45,284 nucleotides of DNA from Candidatus Krumholzibacteriota bacterium. GTDB lineage: Bacteria > Krumholzibacteriota > Krumholzibacteriia > LZORAL124-64-63. Both the position numbers and the translations under genes were made by a program. Shown here piece by piece: positions 37,268 through 45,284 of the stretch. The notes below the pieces were generated by a model, which saw only the letters and a program-made list of their open reading frames with translations, ran no database searches and had not been told where the DNA came from. The stretch spans positions 1-45,284 of the forward strand of contig JAJRWA010000148.1 of assembly GCA_024277025.1 (NCBI GenBank). Direction: 5' to 3'. Within the stretch, counting starts at the first letter, position 1. Each line of letters starts with the position of its first letter.

Positions 37268-38779
37268 CTAGGAGTCCTGCTCAGTGGTTTTGATGATGCC
37301 GACGGTACGATTCGTGGCAACGAAGATCTCGCCGGCGACGCGCTTCACGTCGTCCAGGGTGACCGCTTCGATGCGTTGCACCTCGTTGAACAGCTCCCGC
37401 CAGTCGCCATGGTACGTCTGATACCAGGCCAACTGGCTGGCCATGCCGCTGTTGCCCTGCAGGCCGCGGATGTAGTTGGCCCGGGTCCTCTGCTTGACGC
37501 CGGCCAGCTCGTCGGCGGTGATGCCGTCGGCTACGATCTTGTCGATCTCAGCGTAGACCGCGCTCTCCAGATCCGCGCCGGTCTTGCCCTTGACGGGGAT
37601 ACCGAATGCCAACAGTCCGGTCTGATACTTCTGGCCCGGAAACCCCGGGAAGGTCATGGCCTGGACGGCAATCTGCTGTTCCTTGACCAGACTCGTATAC
37701 AGGCGGCTCGTGCGGCCCTGGCCCAGCACATCGGCGATGACCTGATAGACCGGCCAGTCCGGGTGACGCACGTTCTCGATATGATAGCCGGTCACGAACA
37801 CGGGCTGCGACGGATCATCCAGAATGATGCGCTTCTCGCCCAACTGCGCCGGCTCAAGGGTCTCGACCGGCTCGGGGTGCCCGGCCGGGATCGCGCTGAA
37901 GTACTTCTTGGCATACTTCTTCACCTGCCCGAAGTCCACATCGCCGGCCAGAGCGACCACGATGTTCGAACCGACGTAGTTCTCGTCGAAATACTTCTGG
38001 CAGTCGGCGCGGCTGATGTTCTGCAGATCGGACATATAGCCGATGGTCGAGTGGTGATAACCGTTGGCCATGAACATCAGGTTCTGGAACTGCTCGATCA
38101 TGCGGCCGATCGGGTTGTTGTCCGTTCGCATGCGGCGTTCCTCGGTGACCGGTCCGTCCTTCTCGGTGTAGAACTCGCGCAGCACCGGATGAGCCATGCG
38201 CGAACCCTCGAGGTAGGCCCACAACTCCAGGCGATTGCTCGGGAAGTTGTAAAGGTACACGGTGACATCACTGTTGGTGTAGGCGTTAAGGCCCTTGCCG
38301 CCGTTGTTCTCGACGATCTGGCCGAACTCGTTGGTGACGACAAACTCGCGGGCCGCGTCCTTGGCCGCGGTGAAGGCCGCCTCGAGGTCCTTCAGGCGGG
38401 CCGGGTCAGCCCGATCGCCCTTGCGCCGCTCGACCTTGAGTGCCGCAAAAGCCGCGTCTTCGGCGGCGATGGCTTTCTTTTCCTTCTTGTAGTCACTGGT
38501 GCCGATCTCGGGCGTACCCTTGAAGGCCATGTGCTCCAGGATGTGCGACAGGCCGGTGATGCCCCGCACCTCGTTGGCACTGCCCACGTTGACGAAGGTC
38601 CGGAACGAGAACACCGGCACGTCGTGATTCTCCAGGACGATGAAGTGCACCCCGTTGTCGAGGGTGAACTCCTGAATCTGGCCCTCCAGATCGAGATAGG
38701 TCTGGGCGCCGGCAGCTCCGGCGACCAGCAGCACTACGGCTGTCAGCACCAGGCTCAGGGAGCGAAATTTCGCGGGCAT
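37268..38779 (-). CDS. M16-family zinc peptidase, catalytic subunit, secreted
   Basis: A 503-residue insulinase-type peptidase with a signal peptide (cleavage near AGAAGA). The zinc-binding HxxEH is H79-ILE-H83 (GLSHILEHMAFKGT); the third ligand is one of the Glu pair in VTEERRMR (213-214). Between them lies an inserted charged, helical stretch of about 50 residues (KKEKKAIAAEDAAF onward), which makes the spacing longer than the usual 70-77. This insertion is known in one M16 subgroup. GGAGG lies five bases before the ATG at 38779, so the upstream ATG at 38791 is unlikely. It acts in the periplasm or outside, probably on peptides, together with the non-catalytic neighbour. Confidence 0.92.
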   Translation of the reverse strand: MPAKFRSLSLVLTAVVLLVAGAAGAQTYLDLEGQIQEFTLDNGVHFIVLENHDVPVFSFRTFVNVGSANEVRGITGLSHILEHMAFKGTPEIGTSDYKKEKKAIAAEDAAFAALKVERRKGDRADPARLKDLEAAFTAAKDAAREFVVTNEFGQIVENNGGKGLNAYTNSDVTVYLYNFPSNRLELWAYLEGSRMAHPVLREFYTEKDGPVTEERRMRTDNNPIGRMIEQFQNLMFMANGYHHSTIGYMSDLQNISRADCQKYFDENYVGSNIVVALAGDVDFGQVKKYAKKYFSAIPAGHPEPVETLEPAQLGEKRIILDDPSQPVFVTGYHIENVRHPDWPVYQVIADVLGQGRTSRLYTSLVKEQQIAVQAMTFPGFPGQKYQTGLLAFGIPVKGKTGADLESAVYAEIDKIVADGITADELAGVKQRTRANYIRGLQGNSGMASQLAWYQTYHGDWRELFNEVQRIEAVTLDDVKRVAGEIFVATNRTVGIIKTTEQDS

Positions 38780-38871
38780 GGAAGCCTCCACAAGTTTGGC
38801 CCTTTTCCTGCGGCAGGATCAGTACAGACAAAACAAGCCCTACCAATGGCGCCAACCATCAGCCAAGCAAC

Positions 38872-38901
38872 ATCATAGATTTACACACACCATTGGAACA
38901 A
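38872..38901 (-). promoter_or_regulatory. candidate promoter of the M16 operon
   Basis: On the minus strand, TTGTTC (38901-38896) and TATGAT (38877-38872) are 18 bases apart in a locally AT-rich stretch, with a leader of about 90 bases before the first ATG. The -10 box is a five-of-six match; the -35 box is weak. Confidence 0.35.
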
Positions 38902-38993
38902 CGGACCTGCAGTGTGAGGGTGGGAATCCGGATCGCAGGCTATCATTCCCCCTCGGCGGTGTCAATACGCTCAGACGCCCCCCGGGTTGCACG

Positions 38994-39190
38994 GAACTTC
39001 CAGGTTGTGCCTCGGAAATTGTTGCCCGCCAGCCAAGCCGTCAAACCGGCACCGTTTCGCGAAACAAATTCACGTTTCAGCCTTCATCTTCCGCCACAGA
39101 GTGCAAATACCAGACGAAAAGTCAAGCGCAGGAGACCGGTTCGGCACGGCTCCGGCACAGGCACAATTTCCGAGGCACAACCAACAGTTC
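38994..39190. repeat. inverted-repeat element of about 197 bases (MITE-like or large stem)
   Basis: GGTTGTGCCTCGGAAATTG (39003-39021) is the exact reverse complement of 39164-39182, 19 base pairs. It extends inward by four more pairs with one bulged T and outward, past a 4/3 mismatch, to GAACT (38994-38998) and AGTTC (39186-39190). About 130 unpaired bases lie between, including the palindrome GTTTCGCGAAAC (39054-39065). The right end overlaps the stop codon of the DNA glycosylase gene. No clear target-site duplication and no open frame of note are present. The bases outside it, 38902-38993, show nothing. Confidence 0.6.
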
Positions 39191-39794
39191 ACCGGGAGAG
39201 GTGCCCGGAGCCGGAGAGAAAGAACCGGTGAGGCCACTCCCGGGCGCGCGTGATCCCAATCCGCGGCGACGCGCCCCAGGACACCCGCCGGCCGGACAAT
39301 TCCAGAACCAGCGCTCGCGCCGGTTCCTCGCCAGCCGCGAATGTCACCGGCACGTGATTCCAGGCCCGATCGATCCCCAGCGCCTGGCAGAGCTTGCCGG
39401 GCCCGGTGCACAGGTCCCGGGGACGAAAACCGCAGGGGGCCAGACCACGGCGCTCGGCCATGGTCATCTCGCCCGACACCGGTTCAAGCGCGCGGATGAG
39501 CACAGCGCCCGCCACGTCCTCGGCTTCGGTCACGAAGTTCAGGCAATGATGCATGCCGTAGATCAGGTAGACGTAGGCCACGCCCGGCGGCCCGAACATG
39601 ATCTCGCTGCGTGGAGTCCGCCCGCCGGCCGCGTGACTGGCCGGATCATCCTGTCCGCCGTAGGCTTCGGTCTCGACGATACGGCCGGCGGTCCACTGTC
39701 CGTCCGGGCCGCTGGCGTGCAACACGGCGCCCAACAAGTCACGGGCCACCTCCACGGTGGCCCGCCCAAAGAAACTGCCCGGCGAAACGGCCAT
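39189..39794 (-). CDS. 3-methyladenine DNA glycosylase (AAG/MPG family)
   Basis: A 201-residue base-excision repair enzyme that removes alkylated purines. It has the catalytic Glu segment RIVETEAYGG, followed by DPASHAAGGRTPRSEIMF, the DNA-binding-fold stretch VAYVYLIYGMHHCLNFV, then LIRALEP and LCTGPGKLCQALGI, in family order. One base separates it from the preceding permease gene, so it is co-transcribed with the ABC genes, a link without obvious functional meaning. The last residues (SGSGHLSR) end at the edge of the inverted-repeat element. Confidence 0.95.
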   Translation of the reverse strand: MAVSPGSFFGRATVEVARDLLGAVLHASGPDGQWTAGRIVETEAYGGQDDPASHAAGGRTPRSEIMFGPPGVAYVYLIYGMHHCLNFVTEAEDVAGAVLIRALEPVSGEMTMAERRGLAPCGFRPRDLCTGPGKLCQALGIDRAWNHVPVTFAAGEEPARALVLELSGRRVSWGASPRIGITRAREWPHRFFLSGSGHLSR

Positions 39795-39795
39795 G

Positions 39796-40647
39796 TCAGT
39801 TCGTCAGTTCCTTGTGCCGCAGCACCCAGATCCCGAGCGCCGTCGCCACCAGCATCACGACCAACAAAACAACGACCGACTGCAGCTTCGGCACAGGCTC
39901 ACGCTGCAGGGCCTGGGACAGCAGGGCATTCAGAATACCCGGCAGGTCATCCGGTTGGGTGGCCGGCTGCTCGATCAGGTTTTGCAGATGGAAGCGCAGG
40001 CTGAGTTCCTGGACCCGGGCCGGGATATCCGTAACCAGGCTCTCCCAGCCGAAGGTGAACAGCAGGGCGGGCAGCACAGGCTTGCGAAACACGGTGCCCA
40101 TCATGGCAAAGAGGGTTGCGTAGACAAAGCCCCCCACCGCGATGATCATGAAGGTCTGCAGGTACAACTTCAGGAAGTCCCAGGAGATCACGCCGGGCCC
40201 CTCGCTGACCATGATGACGAAGCACAACACCAGGGATCCGGACATGATCGTGGTCGCCACCACCTGGGAAGCCAGCAGACGGCCCAGATAGATAGCCCGG
40301 CGGCGAATCGGGCGGGTCCAGGTGAAGACGATCGTGCCGTCGTCGATCTGCTCACCGATGGCCGGGATCCCCACGGCCATGGCCACGATGGGGATCAGGA
40401 AGGGAATGAACACACTGTACGTCAGGCTGCTCAGTTGCATCTGGGCCGTCAGGCCCTTGTCGGTGAACCAGATCCTGATCGCCAGCACCACCAGCACCGG
40501 CAGCAGGTTGATGGCCGCCAGGCTGAACAGACGCCGGCGGCGGAACATTTCCCGCACACTGAACCAGGCCAGCCAGAGAATGGCCCGGCCGCTGGGCAGA
40601 GTGACCGGAGCACCCGCCGGGGTGCTGGTCGTGGTCGCTTCGGTCAT
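39796..40647 (-). CDS. ABC-2-type transporter permease (second pair)
   Basis: A 283-residue membrane protein with about six segments, starting after a polar N-terminus (WLAWFSVREMFRRRRLFSL). The block GEQIDDGTIVFTWTRPIRRRAIYLGR is the ABC-2 signature in which the cytoplasmic loop meets the ATPase. The C-terminal segment VVVLLVVMLVATALGIWVL is a typical last helix. ATGA overlaps the stop of its ATPase gene. The substrate is unknown; such pairs export drugs, lipids or polysaccharides, or assist surface assembly. Confidence 0.85.
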   Translation of the reverse strand: MTEATTTSTPAGAPVTLPSGRAILWLAWFSVREMFRRRRLFSLAAINLLPVLVVLAIRIWFTDKGLTAQMQLSSLTYSVFIPFLIPIVAMAVGIPAIGEQIDDGTIVFTWTRPIRRRAIYLGRLLASQVVATTIMSGSLVLCFVIMVSEGPGVISWDFLKLYLQTFMIIAVGGFVYATLFAMMGTVFRKPVLPALLFTFGWESLVTDIPARVQELSLRFHLQNLIEQPATQPDDLPGILNALLSQALQREPVPKLQSVVVLLVVMLVATALGIWVLRHKELTN

Positions 40648-41597
40648 GTCGGGCGCTCCGTCAGGTACTGGAAGACGGCCTCCAGGCTGTCATCCAACGT
40701 GAGAATCTCGTCCACGGTCAGGTCGTTCTCCAGAATCCACGAGGGCAGCGCGCGGTAGAAGCCCAGGGCGTGGTCGGTGCGCACGATGACCCGCCCTTCC
40801 GCTTCGATTTCAACACCCACGACATGTTCCTGACCCACCAGGAATCCGGCCAGCCGGCGCACGTCGTCCGAGACCAGGGCCACGGTCGTCGGGTGTTCGG
40901 GCATCTTGTCGCGGATCTCGGTGATGCCGCCTTCGGCCAGCGCCCTGCCCCGATCGATCAGGATGATCTGGCTGGTCATGGACTCGACCTCGGGCAGGAT
41001 GTGGCTGGAGACCAATACCGTGCGCCCGGCCTGCCCCAGTTCCTGCACCAGATCGATGCTCTGTTTGCGGCTGACCGGATCCATACCGTTGAGCGGTTCG
41101 TCCAGGAAAATGACATCCGGATCGTGGGCCAGGGCCTGGGCCAACTTGATCTTCTGGCGCATGCCCTTGGAGTAGCCGCCCAGGCGGCGGCCGGCCGCGG
41201 CGGTCAGTTCGAACCGTTCCAGCCAGTAGTCGACGCGGCGATCGACATCGGCTTTTTCCAGGTCCATCAGGCGCAGCATCAGCGACAGGAACTCGCGGCC
41301 GGTCATCCAACCGGGCAAGGCATCGCTTTCGGGGCAGAAGCCGACCCGCCGGTACCAGCCCACATCTTCGCGCAGGCGGCGGCCGAAGACCCGCACCGTG
41401 CCGTGGCTCGGTTCGATCATCCCGGCCAGCATCTTGAACAGCGTCGACTTGCCCGCGCCGTTGGCGCCGAGCAGGCCGACCACGCCCGTGCCCACGCTCA
41501 GGCTGCAGTTGTTGACGGCGATGACCTCGCCGAACCATTTGCCCACGCGATCGGCCGAGATCCGCGCCGCTTCGTTGCCCACGCCGGCGCCGGTCAT
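40644..41597 (-). CDS. ABC transporter ATP-binding protein (second pair)
   Basis: A 317-residue ATPase. Walker A is GANGAGKS (44-51), the signature is GGYSKGMRQKI, and Walker B is DVIFLDEPLNGMD, followed by the SSHILPEVE switch His. A C-terminal extension of about 80 residues (from PEHPTTVALVS) is typical of ABC-2 exporters. The ATG at 41597 has GGAGGTGG before it and overlaps the upstream permease stop as ATGA; the longer open frame before it lacks support. Confidence 0.93.
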   Translation of the reverse strand: MTGAGVGNEAARISADRVGKWFGEVIAVNNCSLSVGTGVVGLLGANGAGKSTLFKMLAGMIEPSHGTVRVFGRRLREDVGWYRRVGFCPESDALPGWMTGREFLSLMLRLMDLEKADVDRRVDYWLERFELTAAAGRRLGGYSKGMRQKIKLAQALAHDPDVIFLDEPLNGMDPVSRKQSIDLVQELGQAGRTVLVSSHILPEVESMTSQIILIDRGRALAEGGITEIRDKMPEHPTTVALVSDDVRRLAGFLVGQEHVVGVEIEAEGRVIVRTDHALGFYRALPSWILENDLTVDEILTLDDSLEAVFQYLTERPT

Positions 41598-42448
41598 GAG
41601 ACCACCTCCACCGGACGGATCTGGCGACGCAGGATCCAGATCGCACCCGCAGTCCACAGCAACAACGTTGCCAGGCTGACCCACGGATCGACTTCCAGCC
41701 GGGCCGGTGTCGAGAACAACAACGAACCGGCATTGTGGTACTGCCCGAGGAAATTCGCGACCTGGACCGAATTCTCACCCAGGCCCTCGGCAATGGCTCC
41801 GATCGTCTCGGTGCCCATGACCATGATCGCCCACCACACCATGACGAAAATCGAGCGTTTGCCCAGCGACGAGAAGGCCAGCAGGACCAGACTGATGCTC
41901 GCGCCGGCCAGCAGGCAGTAGGCCGTGGCCCGGAGCGGGGTCAACAACAGCAGATCCAGGCCGGTGGCCTCGGGCGCGATCAGGTAGGCGAAAACACACA
42001 GGGCGTAGACCGGAAACAGCGTCACCATGAAGTAGAAGAACATGATGATCGCCGACTTGCCGCCGATGTACGCTTTCAGCCCCAGGGGACGTGAAAAGTA
42101 GAGAGAAAGGCCGTTGTCCCGCCGGTCGGTGGCCACCAGACCGGCCCCGACGATGGCCAGCAGGACGAAGACGAAGAAACGCTGCCCTTCCATGAAGGCC
42201 AGAAAACCGCCGGGATCGATGCTGGCCCAGCCACCACCCAGCAGATCGGCCAGGTTGCCGGCCTTGAGTTTCAGATAGATCGTCACAGCCTTGACGATAG
42301 CGGGCACCCAGGCCGCCAGCAGCAGCACCAGCAGCCAGCGCTTCTTCAGCGGCTCGGTGATGCCGCGTTTGGCGATAATCCACCAGGCCGGCCTAGCCTG
42401 CCGGGGTGAGGGCTCCCAATGGGTATAGCCCCGGTCATAGACGGGCAT
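41594..42448 (-). CDS. ABC-2-type transporter permease (first pair)
   Basis: A 284-residue membrane protein with about six segments. The N-terminal MPVYDRGYTHWEPSPRQARP and the segment ATDRRDNGLSLYFSRPLGLK are characteristic of permeases that come as pairs with an ATPase in GC-rich Gram-negatives. Hydrophobic blocks include FFVFVLLAIVGAGLV and SAIIMFFYFMVTLFPVYAL. It starts three bases after the stop of the first ATPase gene. Confidence 0.85.
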   Translation of the reverse strand: MPVYDRGYTHWEPSPRQARPAWWIIAKRGITEPLKKRWLLVLLLAAWVPAIVKAVTIYLKLKAGNLADLLGGGWASIDPGGFLAFMEGQRFFVFVLLAIVGAGLVATDRRDNGLSLYFSRPLGLKAYIGGKSAIIMFFYFMVTLFPVYALCVFAYLIAPEATGLDLLLLTPLRATAYCLLAGASISLVLLAFSSLGKRSIFVMVWWAIMVMGTETIGAIAEGLGENSVQVANFLGQYHNAGSLLFSTPARLEVDPWVSLATLLLWTAGAIWILRRQIRPVEVVS

Positions 42449-42451
42449 CGG

Positions 42452-43447
42452 TCACGCCTCCACCATGCGATAGAATTCTTCGGCCAGGGTGACCGGGCGG
42501 CGGCGCACCCGGCGCAGGGCGTAGTCGCTGGCCGCGGCCACGCCCAGAATCGCTTTGACACCGGCGGCGGTATCGTAGCCGCCGCCGGTCGTCCCGCCAA
42601 CCACCTGGGCCAGATCCAGGGTCACCAGCATCAGGCGCTTGTCGTCAACCACCGTGGCGCCCAGGGCCGCCAATCCCGCCCGGAAGGCCGGATCGTCACC
42701 AAAACCCTCGACCTCAAAAACCTGACGAGGCTCACGGCTGCCGGCAGCCACCTGCTCCTGAGCCAGCAGTTTCCCGTTGCGCAGCACCAGAATCTCCTGG
42801 CAGACCGATTCCACGTCAGCCAGCAGATGAGTCGACAGGATCACGCCCAGCCCCTTGTTGCGGGCCAGGTCGCGGATGAGTTCGAGGATCGAGACCCGCC
42901 CCCGGGGATCCAGGCCGCTGGTGGGCTCGTCCAGAAAGATCCACTCCGGATCATGAACCAGCGCCTGCGCCAGCTTCAGCCGCTGCTTCATGCCCTGGCT
43001 GTACTTGTCACAGGGGCGATAGCGCTCGTCCCCCAGCCCCACGTAGTGCAGCACCTCGTGGGCGCGCTGCATGGCGTCCCGTCCGGGCATGCCCGACAGT
43101 TCGCCCATGTACGCAACCAGACCCACGCCACTCAGGTTGGGGATGATGCCGCCGGTCTCCGGCATCCAGCCCAGGCCCGCCCGGGCAGTCCGGGCCTGAC
43201 GGGCCATGTCCCAGCCCAACACCTTGACCTGATCGCCTTTGAGCGGCACCTGGCCCAACAGGCACCGCAGCAGGGTCGTCTTACCTGAACCGTTGGGACC
43301 CAGTAGACCCACGGCACCCTTGTCCAGCCGAAACCCGACGCCCTTGAGCACCGGTTCGGTGCGGTAGGCGAAGTCCAGTTGGGACACCTCGATACCGAAT
43401 TCGGTGCCGGTCTTGCTGCGGTTGACTTTGATATCGGACCCTTCCAT
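42452..43447 (-). CDS. ABC transporter ATP-binding protein (first pair)
   Basis: A 331-residue ATPase with Walker A GPNGSGKT (50-57), signature DKYSQGMKQRL, Walker B EWIFLDEPTSGLD and STHLLADVE. The C-terminal 90 residues (from REPRQVFEVEGFG) form the regulatory extension usual for ABC-2 exporters. It is the first gene of a five-gene run that ends with the DNA glycosylase, and it diverges from metK. The two ATPases share the same layout with clearly different sequences, so the two pairs could form one heteromeric exporter or two exporters. Confidence 0.93.
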   Translation of the reverse strand: MEGSDIKVNRSKTGTEFGIEVSQLDFAYRTEPVLKGVGFRLDKGAVGLLGPNGSGKTTLLRCLLGQVPLKGDQVKVLGWDMARQARTARAGLGWMPETGGIIPNLSGVGLVAYMGELSGMPGRDAMQRAHEVLHYVGLGDERYRPCDKYSQGMKQRLKLAQALVHDPEWIFLDEPTSGLDPRGRVSILELIRDLARNKGLGVILSTHLLADVESVCQEILVLRNGKLLAQEQVAAGSREPRQVFEVEGFGDDPAFRAGLAALGATVVDDKRLMLVTLDLAQVVGGTTGGGYDTAAGVKAILGVAAASDYALRRVRRRPVTLAEEFYRMVEA

Positions 43448-43537
43448 TTTGAGAGGACGTCATAACGGTTCCGGCTCCTGATTGTTTCAGCCGCCTCCGG
43501 TTTTGGGAAGAAAATTTTCCCCGGCGCGGCTCGACCC

Positions 43538-43576
43538 GGGGCTGATCTGTCAGTCCCTTTCCGCCTTGTCAGCCCC
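43538..43576 (+). promoter_or_regulatory. stem-loop in the metK leader
   Basis: GGGGCTGA (43538-43545) pairs perfectly with TCAGCCCC (43569-43576) across 23 bases, ending 18 bases before the metK ATG and just before its GGAGG. It could affect ribosome access. I could not fit it to the SAM-I, SAM-II or SAH riboswitch cores. Confidence 0.4.
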
Positions 43577-43594
43577 AGAGCATTGGAGGATGAG

Positions 43595-44800
43595 ATGCCT
43601 CGCGCGCAATCCCGCCACTGGATCCAGACCGCCGAATCAGTCACCGCCGGCCACGCCGACAAGATCTGCGATCTCATCGCCGACGCCATTCTCGACGCCG
43701 TCCTCAGCGAGGACCGCTACGCCCGGGTGTCCTGCGAGGTGATGGCCACGACCGGCATGGTCATCGTCACCGGCCAGATCACCACCAAGTGCTACCTCGA
43801 TATTTCCAGCGTCGTGCGCCGCACCCTGAGCGACGTGGGCTACAACGACCCGACCACGGGCTTCGACCACCAGAGCTGCGCCGTGCTGGTCATGCTCGAA
43901 GAGCAATCCGGCGACGTGGCCCTCGGCGTGGACCGCAAAGGGGCCGGCGACCAGGGCGTCTGTGTCGGTTACGCCACCAGTGAGGGGCGCCACCTGCCGA
44001 TCGACACCCACTACATGCCCGTCCCCGCCTTCCTGGCCAACCGGCTGGCCGAGAAGCTTGCCGCTGTCCGCACCGCCGGCAAGCTGCCCGACCTCTATCC
44101 GGACGGCAAGGTGCAGGTTTCGGTTCGGTACAAAAACGAAAAACCCGAAGCGCTGACGGCCGTCGTGGTCTCGGCCCACCATCACGCCGACGCCGATCTG
44201 GCCAAGCTGCGGCGGGACCTGAAACGCCTGGTGATCAAGCCCGTGCTCGGTGACGTTGGTCTGCTGGACCAGGAAACGGCGGTCCTGATCAACCCGGTGG
44301 GCGCCTTCAGCGAGGGCGGCCCCCGCGCCGACGCCGGACTGACCGGCCGCAAACAGACCGTCGACTGCTACGGGCCCGCCTGCGGCCACGGCGGCTCGGC
44401 CTTCAGCGGCAAGGACCCCACCAAGCCGGATCGCAGCGGCAGCTACGGCGCCCGCTGGGCCGCCAAGAATGTTGTCGCCGCAGGCCTGGCCCGACGCTGC
44501 GCCGTCGAGGTCGCCTACGTCATCGGCATGTCCGAGCCCCTGTCCGTGACGGTTGATACCTTCGGCACCGGCAAACTGGGCGACGACCGCCTGCAGGAGA
44601 TTCTCTGCCGGGAGTTCGATTTCTCACCGGCCGGCATTATAGAGAGCCTGGATTTGCGGCGCCCGATCTACCGTGGGACTGCGGTCTACGGACACTTTGG
44701 CCGTCCGGACCCCGCCTTCAGCTGGGAAGCGCTGGACAAGGTCGCCGACCTGAAGCAATACCTGCCGCGGCCTGCCCGGCGCGCCAAGGGAGGCAAATGA
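43595..44800 (+). CDS. metK: S-adenosylmethionine synthetase
   Basis: MetK makes S-adenosylmethionine from methionine and ATP. The 401-residue protein has the three-part fold with the ATP-binding TAESVTAGHADK (catalytic H20), GAGDQGVCVGYAT, GGPRADAGLTGRK, GHGGSAFSGKDPTKPDRSG and the C-terminal IYRGTAVYGHFGR. Two well-known motifs are altered: GHPDK reads GHADK, and the segment before HGG reads YGPACG. Key Lys, Asp and His remain. GGAGG lies five bases before the ATG at 43595; a TTG 12 bases earlier is less likely. The gene overlaps the next one at ATGA. Confidence 0.95.
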   Translation: MPRAQSRHWIQTAESVTAGHADKICDLIADAILDAVLSEDRYARVSCEVMATTGMVIVTGQITTKCYLDISSVVRRTLSDVGYNDPTTGFDHQSCAVLVMLEEQSGDVALGVDRKGAGDQGVCVGYATSEGRHLPIDTHYMPVPAFLANRLAEKLAAVRTAGKLPDLYPDGKVQVSVRYKNEKPEALTAVVVSAHHHADADLAKLRRDLKRLVIKPVLGDVGLLDQETAVLINPVGAFSEGGPRADAGLTGRKQTVDCYGPACGHGGSAFSGKDPTKPDRSGSYGARWAAKNVVAAGLARRCAVEVAYVIGMSEPLSVTVDTFGTGKLGDDRLQEILCREFDFSPAGIIESLDLRRPIYRGTAVYGHFGRPDPAFSWEALDKVADLKQYLPRPARRAKGGK

Positions 44801-45284
44801 TGCCCAGCGACAAGAAGCAGAAAAGCCCCGGCTTCGCCACCCTCTGCATCCACGGCAAGAAGCATCTGGACAAGCACGAGGGTGAGCGTCCGATTCGCGC
44901 CGTGAGCACGCCGATCTTCCAGAGCTCGACCTTCGCGTTCGAGAACGCCGAGCACGGCGCGGCCGTCTTCCGGGGCGAGGATGCCAGCTATGTCTACACG
45001 CGGCTGGGCAATCCCACCCAGACGGCCCTGGAAACCGAGATGGCGTACCTGGAGAACGGCGAGGCCGCCCTGGCCCTGGCCAGCGGCATGGCCGCCGCCA
45101 CGACCGCGGTGCTGAACTGCTGTCAGGCGGGCGACCACATCGTGGCCGGCGATACGCTGTACGGCGGCACGCATCAGCTGTTCACCCAGACCCTGCCGCG
45201 CCTGGGCATCGACGTGACCGAGGTGCCGGCCGACGACCCGCAGAACTTCGCCGCGGCGATCAAGAAGAACACGAAGCTGGTCTA
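44800..45284 (+). CDS. Cys/Met-metabolism PLP-dependent enzyme (methionine gamma-lyase/cystathionine gamma-synthase family), cut by window
   Basis: The first 161 residues of a PLP enzyme of the trans-sulfuration family. They show PIFQSSTFAFEN, the YVYTRLGNPTQTALE motif whose Tyr and Arg bind the PLP phosphate of the other subunit, the ASGMAA phosphate-binding loop, and LYGGTHQLF with the Tyr that stacks on PLP. The Lys that binds PLP lies beyond the window. Candidates are methionine gamma-lyase, O-acetyl- or O-succinylhomoserine sulfhydrylase and cystathionine gamma-lyase or synthase; the visible part cannot choose. It begins at the metK stop (ATG at 44800, or 44797 overlapping the TGA), with GGGAGG upstream, so it is coupled to metK in methionine metabolism. 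Confidence 0.88.
   Translation, partial: MPSDKKQKSPGFATLCIHGKKHLDKHEGERPIRAVSTPIFQSSTFAFENAEHGAAVFRGEDASYVYTRLGNPTQTALETEMAYLENGEAALALASGMAAATTAVLNCCQAGDHIVAGDTLYGGTHQLFTQTLPRLGIDVTEVPADDPQNFAAAIKKNTKLV

Noticed and set aside
43448..43594. SAM riboswitch upstream of metK
   Set aside because: Only one stem is found; the conserved core elements of SAM-I, SAM-II and SAH switches are not visible.

Overview
The window is GC-rich, densely packed DNA from a Gram-negative (diderm) bacterium. Outer-membrane and periplasmic systems (ExbB/ExbD/TonB, a PorV-type barrel, a Wzi-like barrel, a lipoprotein) sit among housekeeping genes. A PorX-type response regulator with its kinase, a PorV/PorQ-family protein, and a giant Ig-like protein ending in an NPFNP/FlgD-like sorting-type domain together point to the FCB superphylum, probably an uncultured lineage such as Krumholzibacteriota, Eisenbacteria or Latescibacterota. 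That placement is inference; no rRNA is present. I see no insertion sequence, phage or CRISPR array.

Layout. 1-3027 (minus): accD, folC and a ROK sugar kinase (cut by the window edge) form one run. 3108-9022 (minus): serS, a PorY/PorX-like two-component pair, tsaE, tsaB and rimI are tightly coupled. 9243-11336 (plus): pyrF, pyrE and pgeF. 11317-11973 (minus): a lipoprotein. 12173-16060 (minus): exbB, two exbD paralogues, tonB and an OmpA-like protein. 16343-27518 (minus): giant Ig-repeat surface protein, PorV-like barrel and a 1014-residue TPR protein, closed by a clear terminator. 27798-31259 (minus): fused isobutyryl-CoA mutase icmF. 31440-31919 (plus): a DUF4442 protein. 31929-34584 (minus): small hydrophobic protein, Wzi-like barrel and a TrpF homologue. 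34585-35089: an AT-richer gap with a possible small RNA. 35090-38779 (minus): two M16 peptidases, one catalytic and one without the zinc motif. 38994-39190: an inverted-repeat element. 39189-43447 (minus): two ABC ATPase/permease pairs plus a 3-methyladenine DNA glycosylase. 43595-45284 (plus): metK and the start of a Cys/Met-metabolism PLP enzyme.

How it may fit together. PorX/PorY regulate type IX secretion in Bacteroidetes, PorV is a type IX shuttle component, and the giant protein has the architecture of a type IX cargo. Together with the neighbouring ExbBD-TonB-OmpA operon and the TPR protein, this may be a locus for an energised surface-protein system. One of the two ExbD paralogues has Asn in place of the proton-carrying Asp.

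The strangest observation is that three otherwise intact genes, folC, pgeF and the giant surface protein, are each interrupted by one in-frame stop (TAG, TAA, TAA). In folC and pgeF the stop replaces a Glu that the family conserves. TAG and TAA also end other genes here normally, so general recoding is unlikely. Sequence error, recent gene decay or readthrough remain open.
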